Assembly (NCBI GenBank): GCA_022414725.1
Contig: CM039464.1
Coordinates: 58,651,793 to 58,715,792 of the forward strand
Length of the DNA: 64,000 bases
Direction of reading: 5' to 3'
Source of the DNA: Microglena sp. YARC
Taxonomy: Eukaryota; Chlorophyta; Chlorophyceae; Chlamydomonadales; Chlamydomonadaceae
In this document: positions 50,601-63,340 of the stretch, one piece after another
Position numbering within the stretch: position 1 is the stretch's first letter
How the letters are laid out: every line of letters starts with the position of its first letter
Program-made: the position numbers and the translations under genes
The notes under the pieces: model-generated
Databases searched by the model: none
Told to the model about the DNA's origin: nothing
What the model saw: the letters and a program-made list of their open reading frames with translations, nothing else

Positions 50601-53480
50601 TCACACACATGTGGCTATCCATTGCACAGCCACACAGCACTGCACACACACCCATTCCAACACACATATGGGCCTATCCATGCACAGCCACACGTGCAAC
50701 GTGCACGCACTTACACACACCGTTTAGGCTATCCAGTGCAACTGCACACCACACTGCGCACACACATAAACACATAGGCCGCCACCGTTGGCATTTACCA
50801 CACACGCACTGTGCATGCACCATACACACAATCTGGCCATCCATTGCACTCTCACAGCATGTGCACGACCACACCACATTCTTGGCTATTCCATGCACTA
50901 CAAGATAACCAAAATGCAAACACAACCATTTCAGACAATTCAAGCATGCAACACACAAAACAACTGGCTACACATACATTGTCGCACAGCATGATGCTGT
51001 ACATACCACAGGACATCTTGGCTATCATGCACTACAAGACCAACCCCATGCAACTGGAAACACACTCAAATACAACCACATGCGGCACAAAACAATTTGC
51101 TTTCCATGCACTGCCATACAGCACATGCACGCAACATTAACATACATTGGCTTATCCCATGCACTTGCCACACACACTGTGCCGGCGCATACACACAACA
51201 TAGCTGGCTACCCATGCACTACACACACAGCACTGTGCATGCACATACACACACAGTGGCTTTCCATGCACTGCCACACAGCACTGCCCACGCACATTTA
51301 CACACACATCTTGCTATCCATGCACTTGTACAACACAACCCCATGCAAAAACACAAACACACTCAAATATCACAAGCACGGCATGCACGCACAAAACAAA
51401 TGTCATTCCATTATGCACTGCTACCACAGCACTTGTGCACCACCACATACACACACATTTGGCTTAATCCATGCACTGCAACACAGCACTGTGGAATGCA
51501 CATACACACACATCGTAGCATATACATGCACTGCAGCACAGCACTGTGCACGCACACACACATTTTGGCTATCCATGCCCAAAAGACAAACCACTGAAAA
51601 ACACAAACACATTCAGACAACTCAAGCAGTTGCACACACAAGACAACTGGTACAACCATACATTGTCGCACAGCCATATGCTAGTACATACACACACATC
51701 TGAGCTATCCATGCAACTACAAGGGGACACCATGCAAACACAAACACTCAAATACAAACAAATGCACTCACAAAAAAATTTTGCTATCCATGCACTGCAC
51801 ACAACACTCTGCACGCACACATACATACACATAGCTGGCTATCCATGAACTACCAAACAAGGCACTGCGCACGTCCACATACACACACATTTGGTATCGA
51901 GGCACTGCAACACAGCACTGTGCACGCACCATGCACACACATGTGGCTATACATTGCACTGCGCACTCAGCACCCGGGTAAGTACTTACACACACATCTC
52001 GGCTATCAGTGCATTGCCACCACAGCACTGTGGCACGTACATTTTACACCACCAATCTGGCAAACTATGCACTACAAGGACAACCACGTGCAAACACAAA
52101 CACATTCACGCCAATCAAAGCATGCACGGCACAAAACACTGGCTTCAACATACACTGTCGCAGAGCCATGTGCTAGTACATAACGCACACATTGGCTATC
52201 CATGCATACACGACAACCACAAGCCAAACACAAACACAATAAATACACACGCATGCACGACAAAATTTAAATTTCCACCATGCACTTGCCACACAGCACT
52301 GTGCACGCACATACACACACAACTGGCTATCCATGCACCACCAAGACAGACCACATGCAAACACAAACACATTAGCCAACTCAAGCATTGCACACACAAA
52401 ACAAACTGGCTACCATACACTGTCGCCACAGTTATGTGCTAGTACATAACGACACATTTCTGGCTGTCCTGCACAACGACAACCCATTGCAAACACAAAA
52501 CACATTCAAAAATGCACGGATATGCAATACAAATTAATATCCATGCACTTCACACACAAAGCACTGTGCACGCACATAAACACACATCTGGCATCCATGC
52601 ACTACCACACAGCCAACTTGTGCACGCACGATAACACACACATCTTGCTATCCATGCACTGACAAGCACGTGCATGCACAATTACACATCTGGCTATTCC
52701 ATGCACTGCCACACAGCACTGTGCACGCACATACGGCACACATTCTGGCCGTATCCATTGCACTACAAGACAAATTCCATGCACAACACAAAAACACACC
52801 CAGGACACTCACGCATGCAAAAACACACAAACGAACAACTTGGTGCACATGCACTGCCAAAACAAACATCTGTTCATACAACTCCACACACCTGGCCATC
52901 CATGCACTAAAGACAACCCAGGCACTATGCACACACATCTGGCTACCACATGCACGCCACAGCAGATCTGTTTTTCCGTACACAGATACACACACCTGGT
53001 CATCCATGGCCACTTACAAGAATCCATGGACAAATAACAACCAACCCAATCAGCACCACGCACACACACACCACCAGGCCATCATTGCAGATACAAAGAC
53101 AACCCCACTGCACACATCACAACATACCCAGACACTCACACACGCACACACATGCGGGCTACGCATGCACTGCCACACCGCCCTACTACTACACACACAT
53201 GGCCATCCCCATGGCACTAAAAGACAATCCCATGACACAAACAAACACACTCAAGAGTCACACCTTACCACGCCACACTGGCATCATGCACTACACCATT
53301 TGCCACTCACCACACACTGGCTATCCATTTCCACTACCCCATTTGCACCACACACAAACACACACTCAGGACACACGTTGAACACACACCACATAAAACT
53401 GGCTAGTCGAACTTGCAGCCACACCCAAACACAACTACTGAAACAGCACGAATAAATATCACGCACTACCATCAAACCAC
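50600..53480 (+). repeat. CA-rich satellite array, copy A (indel-rich)
   Basis: Units of about 50 bp contain CACACATCTGGCTATCCATG, CACTGCCACACAGCACTGTG and CACGCACATACA, alternating with longer units containing AACCCCATGCAAACACAAAC and GTCGCACAGCCATGTGCTAG. The same array is at 56350-59230. Copy A carries far more single-base indels. No coding function; the long frames are repeat artefacts. Confidence 0.9.
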
Positions 53481-54085
53481 ATAACAGATCGCAATCATAT
53501 CTCATTAACACCATCAGTACAACAAATCTCACATGCTATTTCATTCATCACTCCACAATTATAATTCATCTATTTCACAACCATCACTCCATAAACTTTA
53601 TACCAATGTAACCTTGCATGTAGGTACACACATACAACTGCTATGCTACATTTCATTGCCGATTGCCCCACTTATTATCATCTGTACCATGCATGTTTGG
53701 TATTTAACCATAACCAATGCATGCTATGCATTGCACCAGGCCATACCATACTAATCTACCATTGCACCACTGCATGTAGGTATAAAACCAATTCAATGTC
53801 ATGCTAATTCTGCACCATGCAAGTACCATACAAATTTTACATTGCAGGCTAGAGCAAGGGGTGGGTAGCATGATCCTTCATGCTTGTCTCAGCTTGCATT
53901 GCGAAAGCAGGGAACCGCGCGCGCTTAATGAGGCACGACGGGCGACTATCAGGAGTTGAACTGAGGGGGGCATCAAGAATGCGAAGAATGGTTTCAAAGA
54001 CCTAGGTCCGTGTCGAAAGCTTAATAATGAGAAACTTTAACTGAAATAAGCCTGCGAGAATGGGCGAGGAGGGAAAAACGAGCGA
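53481..54085 (+). repeat. Block downstream of the CA array, copy A
   Basis: ATC-rich sequence, a degenerate CATGC array and a GC-rich segment with GCGCGCGCTTAATGAGGC-like sequence. It is repeated at about 59240-59845. Confidence 0.8.
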
Positions 54086-54470
54086 AGAGCGGGTCCCTGG
54101 CGATCCTTGGCCGCCTGCCAGGGAGGGGTAACGTATGCTTGTGGTGGCAGTGGGTCCATTTCGCCTCGGCAATACAAAATGAGGGGCGGCTTGGCCCATG
54201 CGAATAGATGGTACCTCCATAGTTTGCAATCTCGTAAGTCGGCTTGGTAGCTTTAATTCCAAGCTCCGCAAGTGTGTGAAGCTGGATATGTTATCGTTGC
54301 CCATGTAATCGTCATCAGTTGTCAAAGCTCGCGAGGGCTGGAAACATGGAACCATTACGTGATTCTAGAAGTACAACAAGATAACAATATCGTTAGGGCC
54401 CACCCCACGCACCCGTCCCACCCACGCATCGCCTGTCGGCTGAGTGGTGGGTGAAAAGTCCGTGCTATAA
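54086..54470. other. Unique segment, no gene recognised
   Basis: This stretch has no obvious second copy in the window. Short frames on both strands show no motifs. Confidence 0.4.
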
Positions 54471-56350
54471 TAGTCAAAGTGCCTAAGGGAATGTTCGATC
54501 CATTGTGATGGCTTAATGTTTTCGCCTCGATTTTTTGACGACAATTCCATTTCCCAAACCTATGTCATGCGCACATGATTGGATGGTACGAATTTGAAAT
54601 GATAACAAATGTTGCCCAATATAATTGTTCGCTTTTGGGCCCAAAAAGCACAAGCCTTAGCTCCTTTTCTTGAATTGCGATGCTCATATGTGGTTCTTGT
54701 GAGGAAATCTCGGTATACATAAGTCTTATATTTGGGATATTCTTATATAATGTTTCGTTTCTTTTGTGATTTGGAAGTGAAACCTGAAAAGTAGGTTGTT
54801 GACGGACACACACACACACACTAACAATTTTTGACAGGCTAATCCCTCAAATTAAAGGGCGCCTGGAGGCGCGTCCCGAATGAAAATGTCTTAATTTGGG
54901 ATATCTGTATATAATGTTTCGTTTTTGTGATTTGAAGTGAAACCGAAAAGTAGGTTGTTGACGGACACCACACAAACACACGGCAGTTTTTGGACAGGCT
55001 CCCTCAATCGAAAATAATTTTTTCATTCGGTATGCAAAAATAAAGGGGCGCCTGGAGGCGCGTCCGAATGAAAATGTTTAAAATCAATATTGAATTAAAT
55101 TAAAAAATGTTTAAAAATAATATGAATTAAAATTAAAAATTTTAATTGTATAATTTTATTATTGTATAATTGTATAATTAATTAAATTAATTGTATTAAT
55201 TGATAGATTATATGATTAAACTGAATTAATCAAATTCCCCCTGTTAATTGATTGGTTAATTTAAAAGTATCAATTAATTAATTAATCAATAACATAATTT
55301 AATATATTAATATTTAAATTAATTATCAATTAATTAATTTAATTGTATTAATTAATTAATTAATTAATAAAACTGTATTTAATTAATTTGTAGAATAAAA
55401 GTGTGTTGTTATTATTAACGTTACGCTGTTTACTTGAAATTTAATGCCATGCAATAAAATTGATTTGCATTGTAATGCATTTGAAGTTACAATAGATTTG
55501 TACATTTAATATTTAATTGAATTCGATGTACGTAGCTTTGTTTACAACGAAGTAACGACAATTGACATTTGAATGTTAGGGTTGTTAAATTTGAAGCAGT
55601 AAATTAAACGTGCCTGGACTGTTTGTAGATGGGATTTATTTGGCAAGCAGTTGATGCACTACGAAATGTAACCAATCAGAGGTATGGTTGAATTTGTTCA
55701 GTCAGCCGCATACAAGCTTGATGTTGGCTTATTCCCAACAATTTTGTGGTGTATTGCAATTCGGGACCCCCAAGACACCACTTGTTGCCAAATACAATAT
55801 CGTTATTACGAGATCGCAGTGTGATATTGCATTCTGACTCGTGTTTTTGCCAATGAAGGTTGTAGTAGAGTCGGCTGGACGTGTCCTGCGCGGGTGGCCG
55901 GCGTGCGTGGGATTGGAATAGTCTTTTGAACAGCCTGGACACGTGGCATCTGAATTATGGTCAACCGCTGGCATTCAAACCACTAAGCAACTAACCCAGA
56001 ACACATTAGAAAGTCACGGCAGGAAATGGGGCAAATAGTCGAGAAATAGTTGATGTGCAGAAATGCGAGAAAGTGAGAGGAGGGAGGCTGGGAGTTTTTC
56101 AGAAGTAGTGGAGTAAGTAGGTACTCATAGCAGAATATGCTACAAACATTTGACAACTATTGAGAAGGATCATGACGCTTGCAATGCTGATATCTCTAGT
56201 CATGCGCACTCCAAAACTACGAGCCAAATGTTTGGGTGCAGAGTTATGCCGTACTCAGCAATTAATGCACAGATGGAGAGAGACAAACTAATGTACAAAG
56301 AGACAGGTGGAACCCAGGGGGGTCATCAGAGGCCTTAAGCATACATACTC
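54471..56350 (+). repeat. Duplicate of the 39280-40900 region, AT-rich part and dispersed block copy 4
   Basis: It repeats in the same order the segment with TTTCGCCTCGA, the GGCGCCTGGAGGCGC boxes (about 54857 and 55043), the TTAATTAA-rich stretch and the block beginning near 55790. Many small indels separate the copies. Confidence 0.8.
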
Positions 56351-59230
56351 TATACCACACCGCACATACACACACATTGTGGCTATCCATGCACAGCCAC
56401 ACAGCACTGCAACACACACAATTCACACACAATATGGCTATCATGCACAGCCACACTGCACTGTTGCACGCACTTACACACACATGTGGCTTATCCATAG
56501 CACTGCCACACATCACTGCGCACACACATACACACACATAGCCGTCTATCCAGTGCGCATCTACCATCAGCACTGTGTTATCGCACACACACACAAATCT
56601 GGCCATCTCACTACATACTACACTACGCACTGAGTGTAAAATCACAACACACCAACACATATGGCTCTCATATCACATAATATTACATATCTAAAATATA
56701 CCACCACATTGCAAAACACAGACACATTTCAGCCAATCAAGCATGCACACACAAACAACTTGGCTACACATACAGTTGTCGCACAGCATGTGCTAGTTTA
56801 CATACACAGACATCTGGCTATCCATGGCACTACAAGACAACCCCATGCAAACATGAACACACTCAAAACAAAAACACATGCGCGCGAGCAGAAACAATTT
56901 GCTTTCCATGCACTGCCATACAGCCACTATGCACGCACATACACATACATTTTATGGCTATCCATGCACTGCCACAAGCAACACTGTGACGCTCCAGCGC
57001 ATAACACACATAGCTGGCTACCCATGCACTACTCACACCAGCACTGTGCAGGCATGCACATTACACACACATAGTGGCTTTCCATGCACTGCCACACAGC
57101 ACTGCCCACGCACATACAACACATCTGGGCTATCCAAGCACGATACAACACAACCCATGCAAACACAAACACACTACTACACAAGTCACGCATGCACGCA
57201 ACAAAACAAATTGTCATCATGCACTGCTACACAGCATGTTAACACACACATCTGCACACAACACAGGTAACACACACAGGCTATCCATGCACTGCAACAT
57301 CACAGCACTGTGCATGCACATACACACACTCTAGCTATACATGCACTGCAACACAGCAGTGCTGTGCACAACGCACGCACAATTTGTATCCATGCACAAA
57401 AGACAACCACATGAAAACACAAACACATCATTCAGAGACAATCAAGCATGCACACACAAGACAACTGGCTAACATACATTGTCGCACAGCCATGGTTTGC
57501 TAGTACATACACACACATCTGGCTAGCCATGCACTACAAGACAACCCCATGCAAAACAACAAAACACACTCAAATACAAACAAAAATGCACTCACAAAAA
57601 CAATTTGCTTATCCATGCACTGCCACACAACACTGTGCACGCACATACATACACATAGCTGGCTATCCGAACTTACAACACATACCGTTAGCACTGCGCC
57701 ACGACAATACACACACATTTGGCTATCGATGCACTGCAGCACAGCACTTGTGCACGCACTGCACACACATGTGGCTATACATGCACTGCCACTCAGCACC
57801 GGGTAAGTACTTACATGTTCACACATCTGGCTATCCATGCATTGCCACACAGCACTGTGCACGTACATACATCACAACATCTGGGCAAACTATGCACTAC
57901 AAGACAACATCACATTGCAAGACACAAACACATTCAGCCAATCAAGCATTGCACGCACAAAAACAACTGGCTCACATACACTGTTCGCAGAGCCATGTGC
58001 TATTAACATACGCACACATCTGGCTATCCATGACTACACGACAACACAAGCAAACACAAACACAATCAAATACACAATGCACGCACAAAATAAATTGCCA
58101 CCCACTGCACTGCGCACACAGCACTGTGCACGCAACATCAGACACACACTAATTGGCTTATCCATGCACCACAAGACAACGAGTCAACATGCAAGACACA
58201 AACACATTCAGCCAATCAAGCATGCACACACAAAACAACTGGCTACACATTACACTGTCGCACAGTTATGTGCTAGTACATACACACACATCTGGCTGTC
58301 CATGCACAACACGACAACCCCATGCAAACACAACACACTCAAATACACGGATATGCAATACAAATTAATATCCATGCACTTTCCACACAGCACTGTGCAC
58401 GCACATAACACACATCTGGCTATCCATGCACTACCACACAGCACTGTGCACGCACATACACACACATCTGGCTATCCATGCACTGCAACACAGCACTGTG
58501 CATGCACAAAATTACACATTGGCTATCCATGCACTGCCACACAGCACTGTGCACGCACATACGCACACATCTGGCTATCCATGCACTACAAGACAAATCC
58601 ATGCACACACAAACACACCCAGACACTCACGCATGCAAACACACAAACGAAACAACTGGTTGCACATGCACTGCCAAACAGCACTGTTCATACCAAATAC
58701 ACACACCTGGCCATCCATGCACTATAAGACAACCCCAGGCACATGCACACACATCTGGCTACACATGCACTGCCACACAGATCTGTTTCCGTACACAGAT
58801 ACACACACCTGGTCATCCATGCACTACAAGACAATCCATGGACAAACACAACCCAATCAGACACTCACGCACACACACACACCAGGCCATCCATGCAATA
58901 CAAGACAACCCCATGCACACATTCACACATACCCAGACACTCACACACGCACACACAAGGGGCTACGCATGCACTGCCACACCGCCCTACTTACATACAC
59001 ACACATGGCCATCCCCATGCACTAAAAGACAATCCCATTGACACAAACAACACACTCAAGCACTCACCCACGCACACTGGCTATCCATGCACTACACCAT
59101 GCACTCACACACACTGGCTATCCATTCACTACCCCATGCACACACACAAACACCTCAGAGACACTACGTTGAACACACACACATAACTGGCTATCAACTG
59201 CAGCACAACCCAAACACAACTACTGAAGCA
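56351..59230 (+). repeat. CA-rich satellite array, copy B
   Basis: This has the same unit types and order as copy A, with cleaner periodicity, especially from about 58300 to 58900. Lengths are similar (about 2.9 kb each), so the arrays were duplicated as a whole with their flanks. Confidence 0.9.
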
Positions 59231-59845
59231 CGAATAAATATCACGGCACTACATCACCACAATAAACACGATCGCAATCATCATCTCATTAACACCATCA
59301 GTACTAACAATCTCACCATGACTATCATCATCACTCCTACAATTATATCATCATCTATTTCACACTCATCACTCCATACATACCAATATACTTGCATGTA
59401 GGTACACATGCATACAATGCTATGCTACATCATGCCATGCCCCACTATTATAACCATTGTTTACCATGCATGTTGGTATAAACCATAACATGCAGTGCTA
59501 TGCTGCACCAGGCCATACCATACTAATCTACCATTGCACCATGCATGTAGGTATAAACCATTCAATGTCATGCTATTCTGCACCATGCAGTACCATACCA
59601 AATTTACCATGCAGGTAGAGCAAGGGGTGGTAGCATGATCCTTCCCATGTTGTCTCAGCTGCATGCGAAGCAGGGAACCGCGCGCGCTTAATGAGGGCGA
59701 CGGGCGACTATCAGAGTTGAACTGAGGGGGCATCAAGAATTTGCGAAGAATTGGTTCAAAGACCTAGGTCCGTGTCGAAAGCTAATAATTGAGAAACTTT
59801 AACTGAATAAGCCTGCGAGAATGGGCGAGGAGGGAAAACGGCCCA
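59231..59845 (+). repeat. Block downstream of the CA array, copy B
   Basis: This matches 53481-54085, including the GCGCGCGCTTAATGAGG segment and the AACTTTAACTGAATAAGCCT end, with fewer indels. Confidence 0.8.
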
Positions 59846-60375
59846 AAAAGCACAAGCCTTAGCTCCTTTTCTTGAATTGCGATGCTCATATGTGGTCTTG
59901 TGAGAAAATCTCCGGTATCAATAAGTCTTATATTTGGGATATCTTATATAATGTTTTGGTTTTTTGTGATTTGAAGTGAAACCTGAAAAGTAGGTTGTGA
60001 CGGACACACACACACACACACGGACATTTTTGACAGGCTAATCCCTCAATCAAAAATAAAGGGCGCCTGGAGGCGCGTCCCGAATGAAAATGTCTTATAT
60101 TTGGGATATCTTTATATAATGTTTCGTTTTTTTTGTGATTTGAAAGTGAAACCTGAAAAGTAGGTTGTGACGGACACACACACACACGGACATTTTTGAC
60201 AGGCTAATCCCTCAATAAAGGGCGCCTGGAGGCGCGTCCCGAATGAAAATGTCTTATATTTGGGATATCTTAGATAATGTTTCGTTTTTTTGTGATTTGA
60301 AGTGAAACCTGAAAAGTAGGTTGTGACGGACACACACACACACGGACATTTTTGACAGGCTAATCCCTCAATCAA
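59846..60375 (+). repeat. 160-bp tandem repeat with the GGCGCCTGGAGGCGC box
   Basis: Three units each contain TCTTATATTTGGGATATCTT, GTGATTTGAAGTGAAACCTG, a (CA)n run, GGACATTTTTGACAGGCTAA and the GGGCGCCTGGAGGCGCGTCC box (about 60060 and 60218). One related pair lies at 54715-55050. Confidence 0.85.
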
Positions 60376-60590
60376 AAATAAATTTTTTCATTCGGGTATC
60401 AAAAATAAATTTTTTCATTCGGGTATTTTGTAATTTTTTTCATTCGGGTGAAATCAAAAAATTTGTAATTTTTTTCATTTGGGTAAAATTTTGTAATTTT
60501 TTTCATTCGGGTAAAATTTGTAATTTTTTTCATTCGGGTATTTTGTAATTTTTTTCATTCGGGTAAAATCTGGAGATTTTTTCATTCGGG
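60376..60590 (+). repeat. Short tandem repeat with TTTTTTCATTCGGGT
   Basis: About eight units of 25-35 bp are built from TTTGTAATTTTTTTCATTCG and GGTAAAA. The core TTTTCATTCGGG is the inverse complement of the CCCGAATGAAAA that follows each GGCGCC box. Confidence 0.85.
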
Positions 60591-60591
60591 T

Positions 60592-61027
60592 ATGCATCTT
60601 CCCTGGACCAGCACCAACAAACTACAGCATCTCAACCAAATCAACCGATCCATGCACGCACTAATTGCACGGTTAGTTGCAGCCTCCACCTCCATCTCCT
60701 GGACCTGGACCTGGACCTGTGTCAACCACCTCAACAGATCAAGCGGTTTCAACCAATCTCCACCTCGCTGCTTCCATGCGCCAGCCAGGCTGGGGCAGCC
60801 CCCCCCCCCCCCCCTCATCCGAAACCACCCCGAACCAATCCAAGCAGCCCAACCAATTAACAGTTGGCTTTGTGGGGGTTGGGCACATGGGAGGTCCTAT
60901 GGCGAAGAATTTGCTCAAAGCCGGTTTCAAGTTCATTGTGTGTGACCAATCCACAGCAGCTTGTGAGAAGCTGGCTCAGCATGGGCCCTGGCTGCAAAGA
61001 GCCCACGCCACCTGACAGAGATTCCCG
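60592..61027 (+). pseudogene. First exon of a 3-hydroxyisobutyrate dehydrogenase-like gene, broken
   Basis: The segment from about 60860 encodes TVGFVGVGHMGGPMAKNLLK followed by AGFKFIVCDQ, the NAD-binding start of beta-hydroxyacid dehydrogenases such as the mitochondrial valine-degradation enzyme. After QHG (about 60985) one base is missing, so the frame runs into a stop at 61013. A GGTAGGTGA donor at 61027 would end the exon. Upstream, a different frame from ATG 60592 (internal Met at 60652: MHALIARLVAAS) is Arg/Ser-rich and looks like a mitochondrial presequence. The two frames are separated by a run of C near 60799-60815, where length slippage could reconnect them. Only this exon is seen; the rest of the gene is not identified. 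Confidence 0.65.
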
Positions 61028-61075
61028 GTAGGTGATGGGGCTAATATTGATTTGGGCTACATGTAGCGACTTCTA

Positions 61076-61160
61076 GGCAGCTGTGGAAAAGCTGACTCAG
61101 CATGAGGCTCTGGCTGCAAAGAGCCCACATCATATAGGTTCCAGGAAGGTGGGGCACTGT
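61076..61160 (+). repeat. Partial duplicate of the dehydrogenase exon end
   Basis: This repeats AAGCTG.CTCAGCATG..GC, then TCTGGCTGCAAAGAGCCCAC and a GGTGGGG-like intron start. It lacks the one-base deletion of the upstream copy, which supports the view that the deletion is secondary. Confidence 0.6.
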
Positions 61161-61716
61161 TATTAATTTGCAGCAAAGATGTCATATCGAAGCTTCTAAG
61201 CAGCTCTTCCTCCCAGATTTAGGACCAGATCTTAAGGCAGCAGCAGGGCTTTTCTTTTTGGCCTTTCATAGCACCTTTTAGGCAGGTCCCGGGGCCAGGT
61301 ACTGTGCTACACCCAAATAGTTTAGCAGTTCTGGACAGCTGATTGTGTCAGCTTTAAGGCACACTTGGTTGCGTCAGGTTTGTCTCTACATGCAGGCAAT
61401 GGAGCTGCCTAGAAGCTGCTGCACGCAGCTGAAAATAAAAGCTTTGGTCAGCTGGGTCCAGAAAAGTGAAGAGAAATATAAGCTTATAGAAATTCAGCGG
61501 ATGATTTGGAATTCAGGTTTTTGAAATATGTCGTAGGTTGAATATCTTGTACCTCAAATTGGGCCTGAACTTATGAGAATTATAATAACGGTTGTAATGT
61601 TTGCCTAGAAACGTTTAATTACAAAGTAAGACATATGCCTGTCGATTCCAAAATTCCCACTGAATTGCTACAAGTGTTTACATAAATACAGTCAGTCCCA
61701 AGTTGTGAGCACAAAT

Positions 61717-61717
<1 letters not shown>
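61161..61717. other. No gene recognised; possible intron or decayed copies
   Basis: Contains AGCAGCT-rich stretches loosely similar to the exon duplicate. No open frame of interest. Confidence 0.4.
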
Positions 61718-61753
<36 letters not shown>

Positions 61754-61824
61754 CTTGGAAGTTGCTCCGCCGCCGCTGGATCGGATTTGAACCCACACAT
61801 ACCCCCCCCCCCCCCCCCCCCCCT
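61718..61824. repeat. G35 and C23 homopolymers 49 bp apart
   Basis: A run of 35 G (61718-61752) and a run of 23 C (61802-61824) flank 49 bp. They could pair as a hairpin or form a quadruplex and i-motif. Exact lengths are unreliable. Confidence 0.8.
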
Positions 61825-63340
61825 AATCCTCCCCTACCCCCAACCCACCCCCCAAAGGAAAAAAAGCAAGAGGTAAGAAGGAAGAAAACATATACCCCCC
61901 ACCTTCTCACTCCCATTATCCCCATTACCCACATTTGTGTCCATGTTATTGAGTATGCTACCAGCTACCAACCATGTCAAGAGGTACTTCTCTCCCTCCT
62001 TCCCACCAACCCTGCCACCCACCCAGCCGTCTAACCCTCTCTCCCAAAACAGATACCCCCACCCTCACCTCCCCACTCTCGTTCTCCCATGACCCGCAGA
62101 TGTGTCTGTGGTAGTGAGTACCGGTATGCTCCCAGCTACCGAGCATGTCAAGAATGCGTATGAGGGGGTGAGTGATAGAAATAGGTAAGGGTGGGAGTAC
62201 TAGGAGCAGGGGGGAATTGGTATTGTATGTATGTCGTGATAGTCCATGGTAGTTAGTATGCTCCCAGCCGAGGGGGGGGCAGGAATAAAGTTGGCTGACC
62301 GCACGTTCGGAAGTTGTTATTTTGACCCCGGGGACCCCCCCCCCACCCCACCCCCCACCCCCCCCCTCCCCCTCTTTGAGACCTCATATCTAGACACCCA
62401 GACAGTATTACATAGTGAAAGGGGGGTCCATGAGCATCATCTCGGCAAGGCCTTTCCAACCATACAACCAAAATGTATAAATATCAAGTTTGGACAAAGT
62501 TATTTAGATTTTAGTATTTTTACAACTTTCTTGGGCGCTCAGCAGTCGTCCGCGCCCTAGGAGGAGATCACGAAAATCGACTGAAGGCGTTATTTATCTG
62601 TCTTTTTATCTTTATCATCATCATTATCATGGCTTGATCTACTTAAACTTGTATTCTGGAGCCTGATGGTCGGCTCGGGTGGTGTGTGTGTTTTGGGGTG
62701 GGGGGGTGGGGGGGAGGGGGGGGAAGGTGTGGGAGGGTGGGGTGCAGGGGGGGGGCTCGAGTGCTCGACCCCAGGCTCGACTGCTTTAGGAACTTCGTAC
62801 GGTAGGGGACCGGAATTCAGAACGCGTTGCGCGCGCGCCTTTTCCCGCCCAACTGCCGCTCGTTCCAAGCTGGACGCGAAGGTCTGGGTGACGTCCAGCC
62901 TGGCGTCCAGCCTGGATGTACCTTCCAGGAGATTCACCAATTACACCCTTGGTGTCACTAACTAACGACTTCAGATTTGTACTCCTCTCGTCGAGACCTT
63001 CTCAATGGTGTACGTCACGCTCAAAAACTCGCACTGGCAAGAAAGTTACACGAGGTACAAATAAAATTGGGAAAACGGTCGGACCCCCTCCCCCCCCCCC
63101 CCCCCCCTCGTATCTCGGCCGCCCGTGGGTGTATCGACATGATTTTTTTGTATCGACTATTGCTCGCGGTTCTCTATCCATATCGAACGTGCGGTACGAA
63201 ATCTTTTTCCTTGCCCCCCCCTCGCTCCCAGCTACCGATAATGTCAAGGATGCATATGAGGGGGTGAGCCGTAGGAAAAGGCCGTGCAAATTTGGGGGGG
63301 TCTGCGGCACTTTTTTGTTTGCTCATGAGGGCGCATTATA
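61825..63340. other. Homopolymer-rich region with a dispersed motif, no gene
   Basis: A motif of the type GCTCCCAGCTACCG, ATGTCAAG.ATGC.TATGAG, GGGGTGAG occurs near 62130 and 63225, with partial copies near 61960 and 62255. C-rich and G-rich runs near 62333-62372, 62697-62755 and 63084-63106 create long spurious frames on both strands. The direct repeat GGCGTCCAGCCTGG lies near 62895-62920. Confidence 0.5.

Noticed and set aside
50504..59186. Many overlapping Thr/His/Cys-rich frames in the CA-rich arrays
   Set aside because: Repeat artefacts. The same motifs recur in all frames and are broken by indels between the two copies.
56351..59230. CRISPR-like appearance of regular about 50-bp units
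   Set aside because: Units are contiguous variants of one satellite without unique spacers, and the context is eukaryotic.
61770..61800. tRNA T-arm-like stretch (reverse complement contains GGGTTCAAATCCG)
   Set aside because: No matching D-arm, anticodon arm or acceptor stem can be formed from the neighbouring homopolymers.
62590..62940. 116-codon minus-strand frame with Pro-rich middle
   Set aside because: Its length depends on the C/G runs; the ends are short and match no family.
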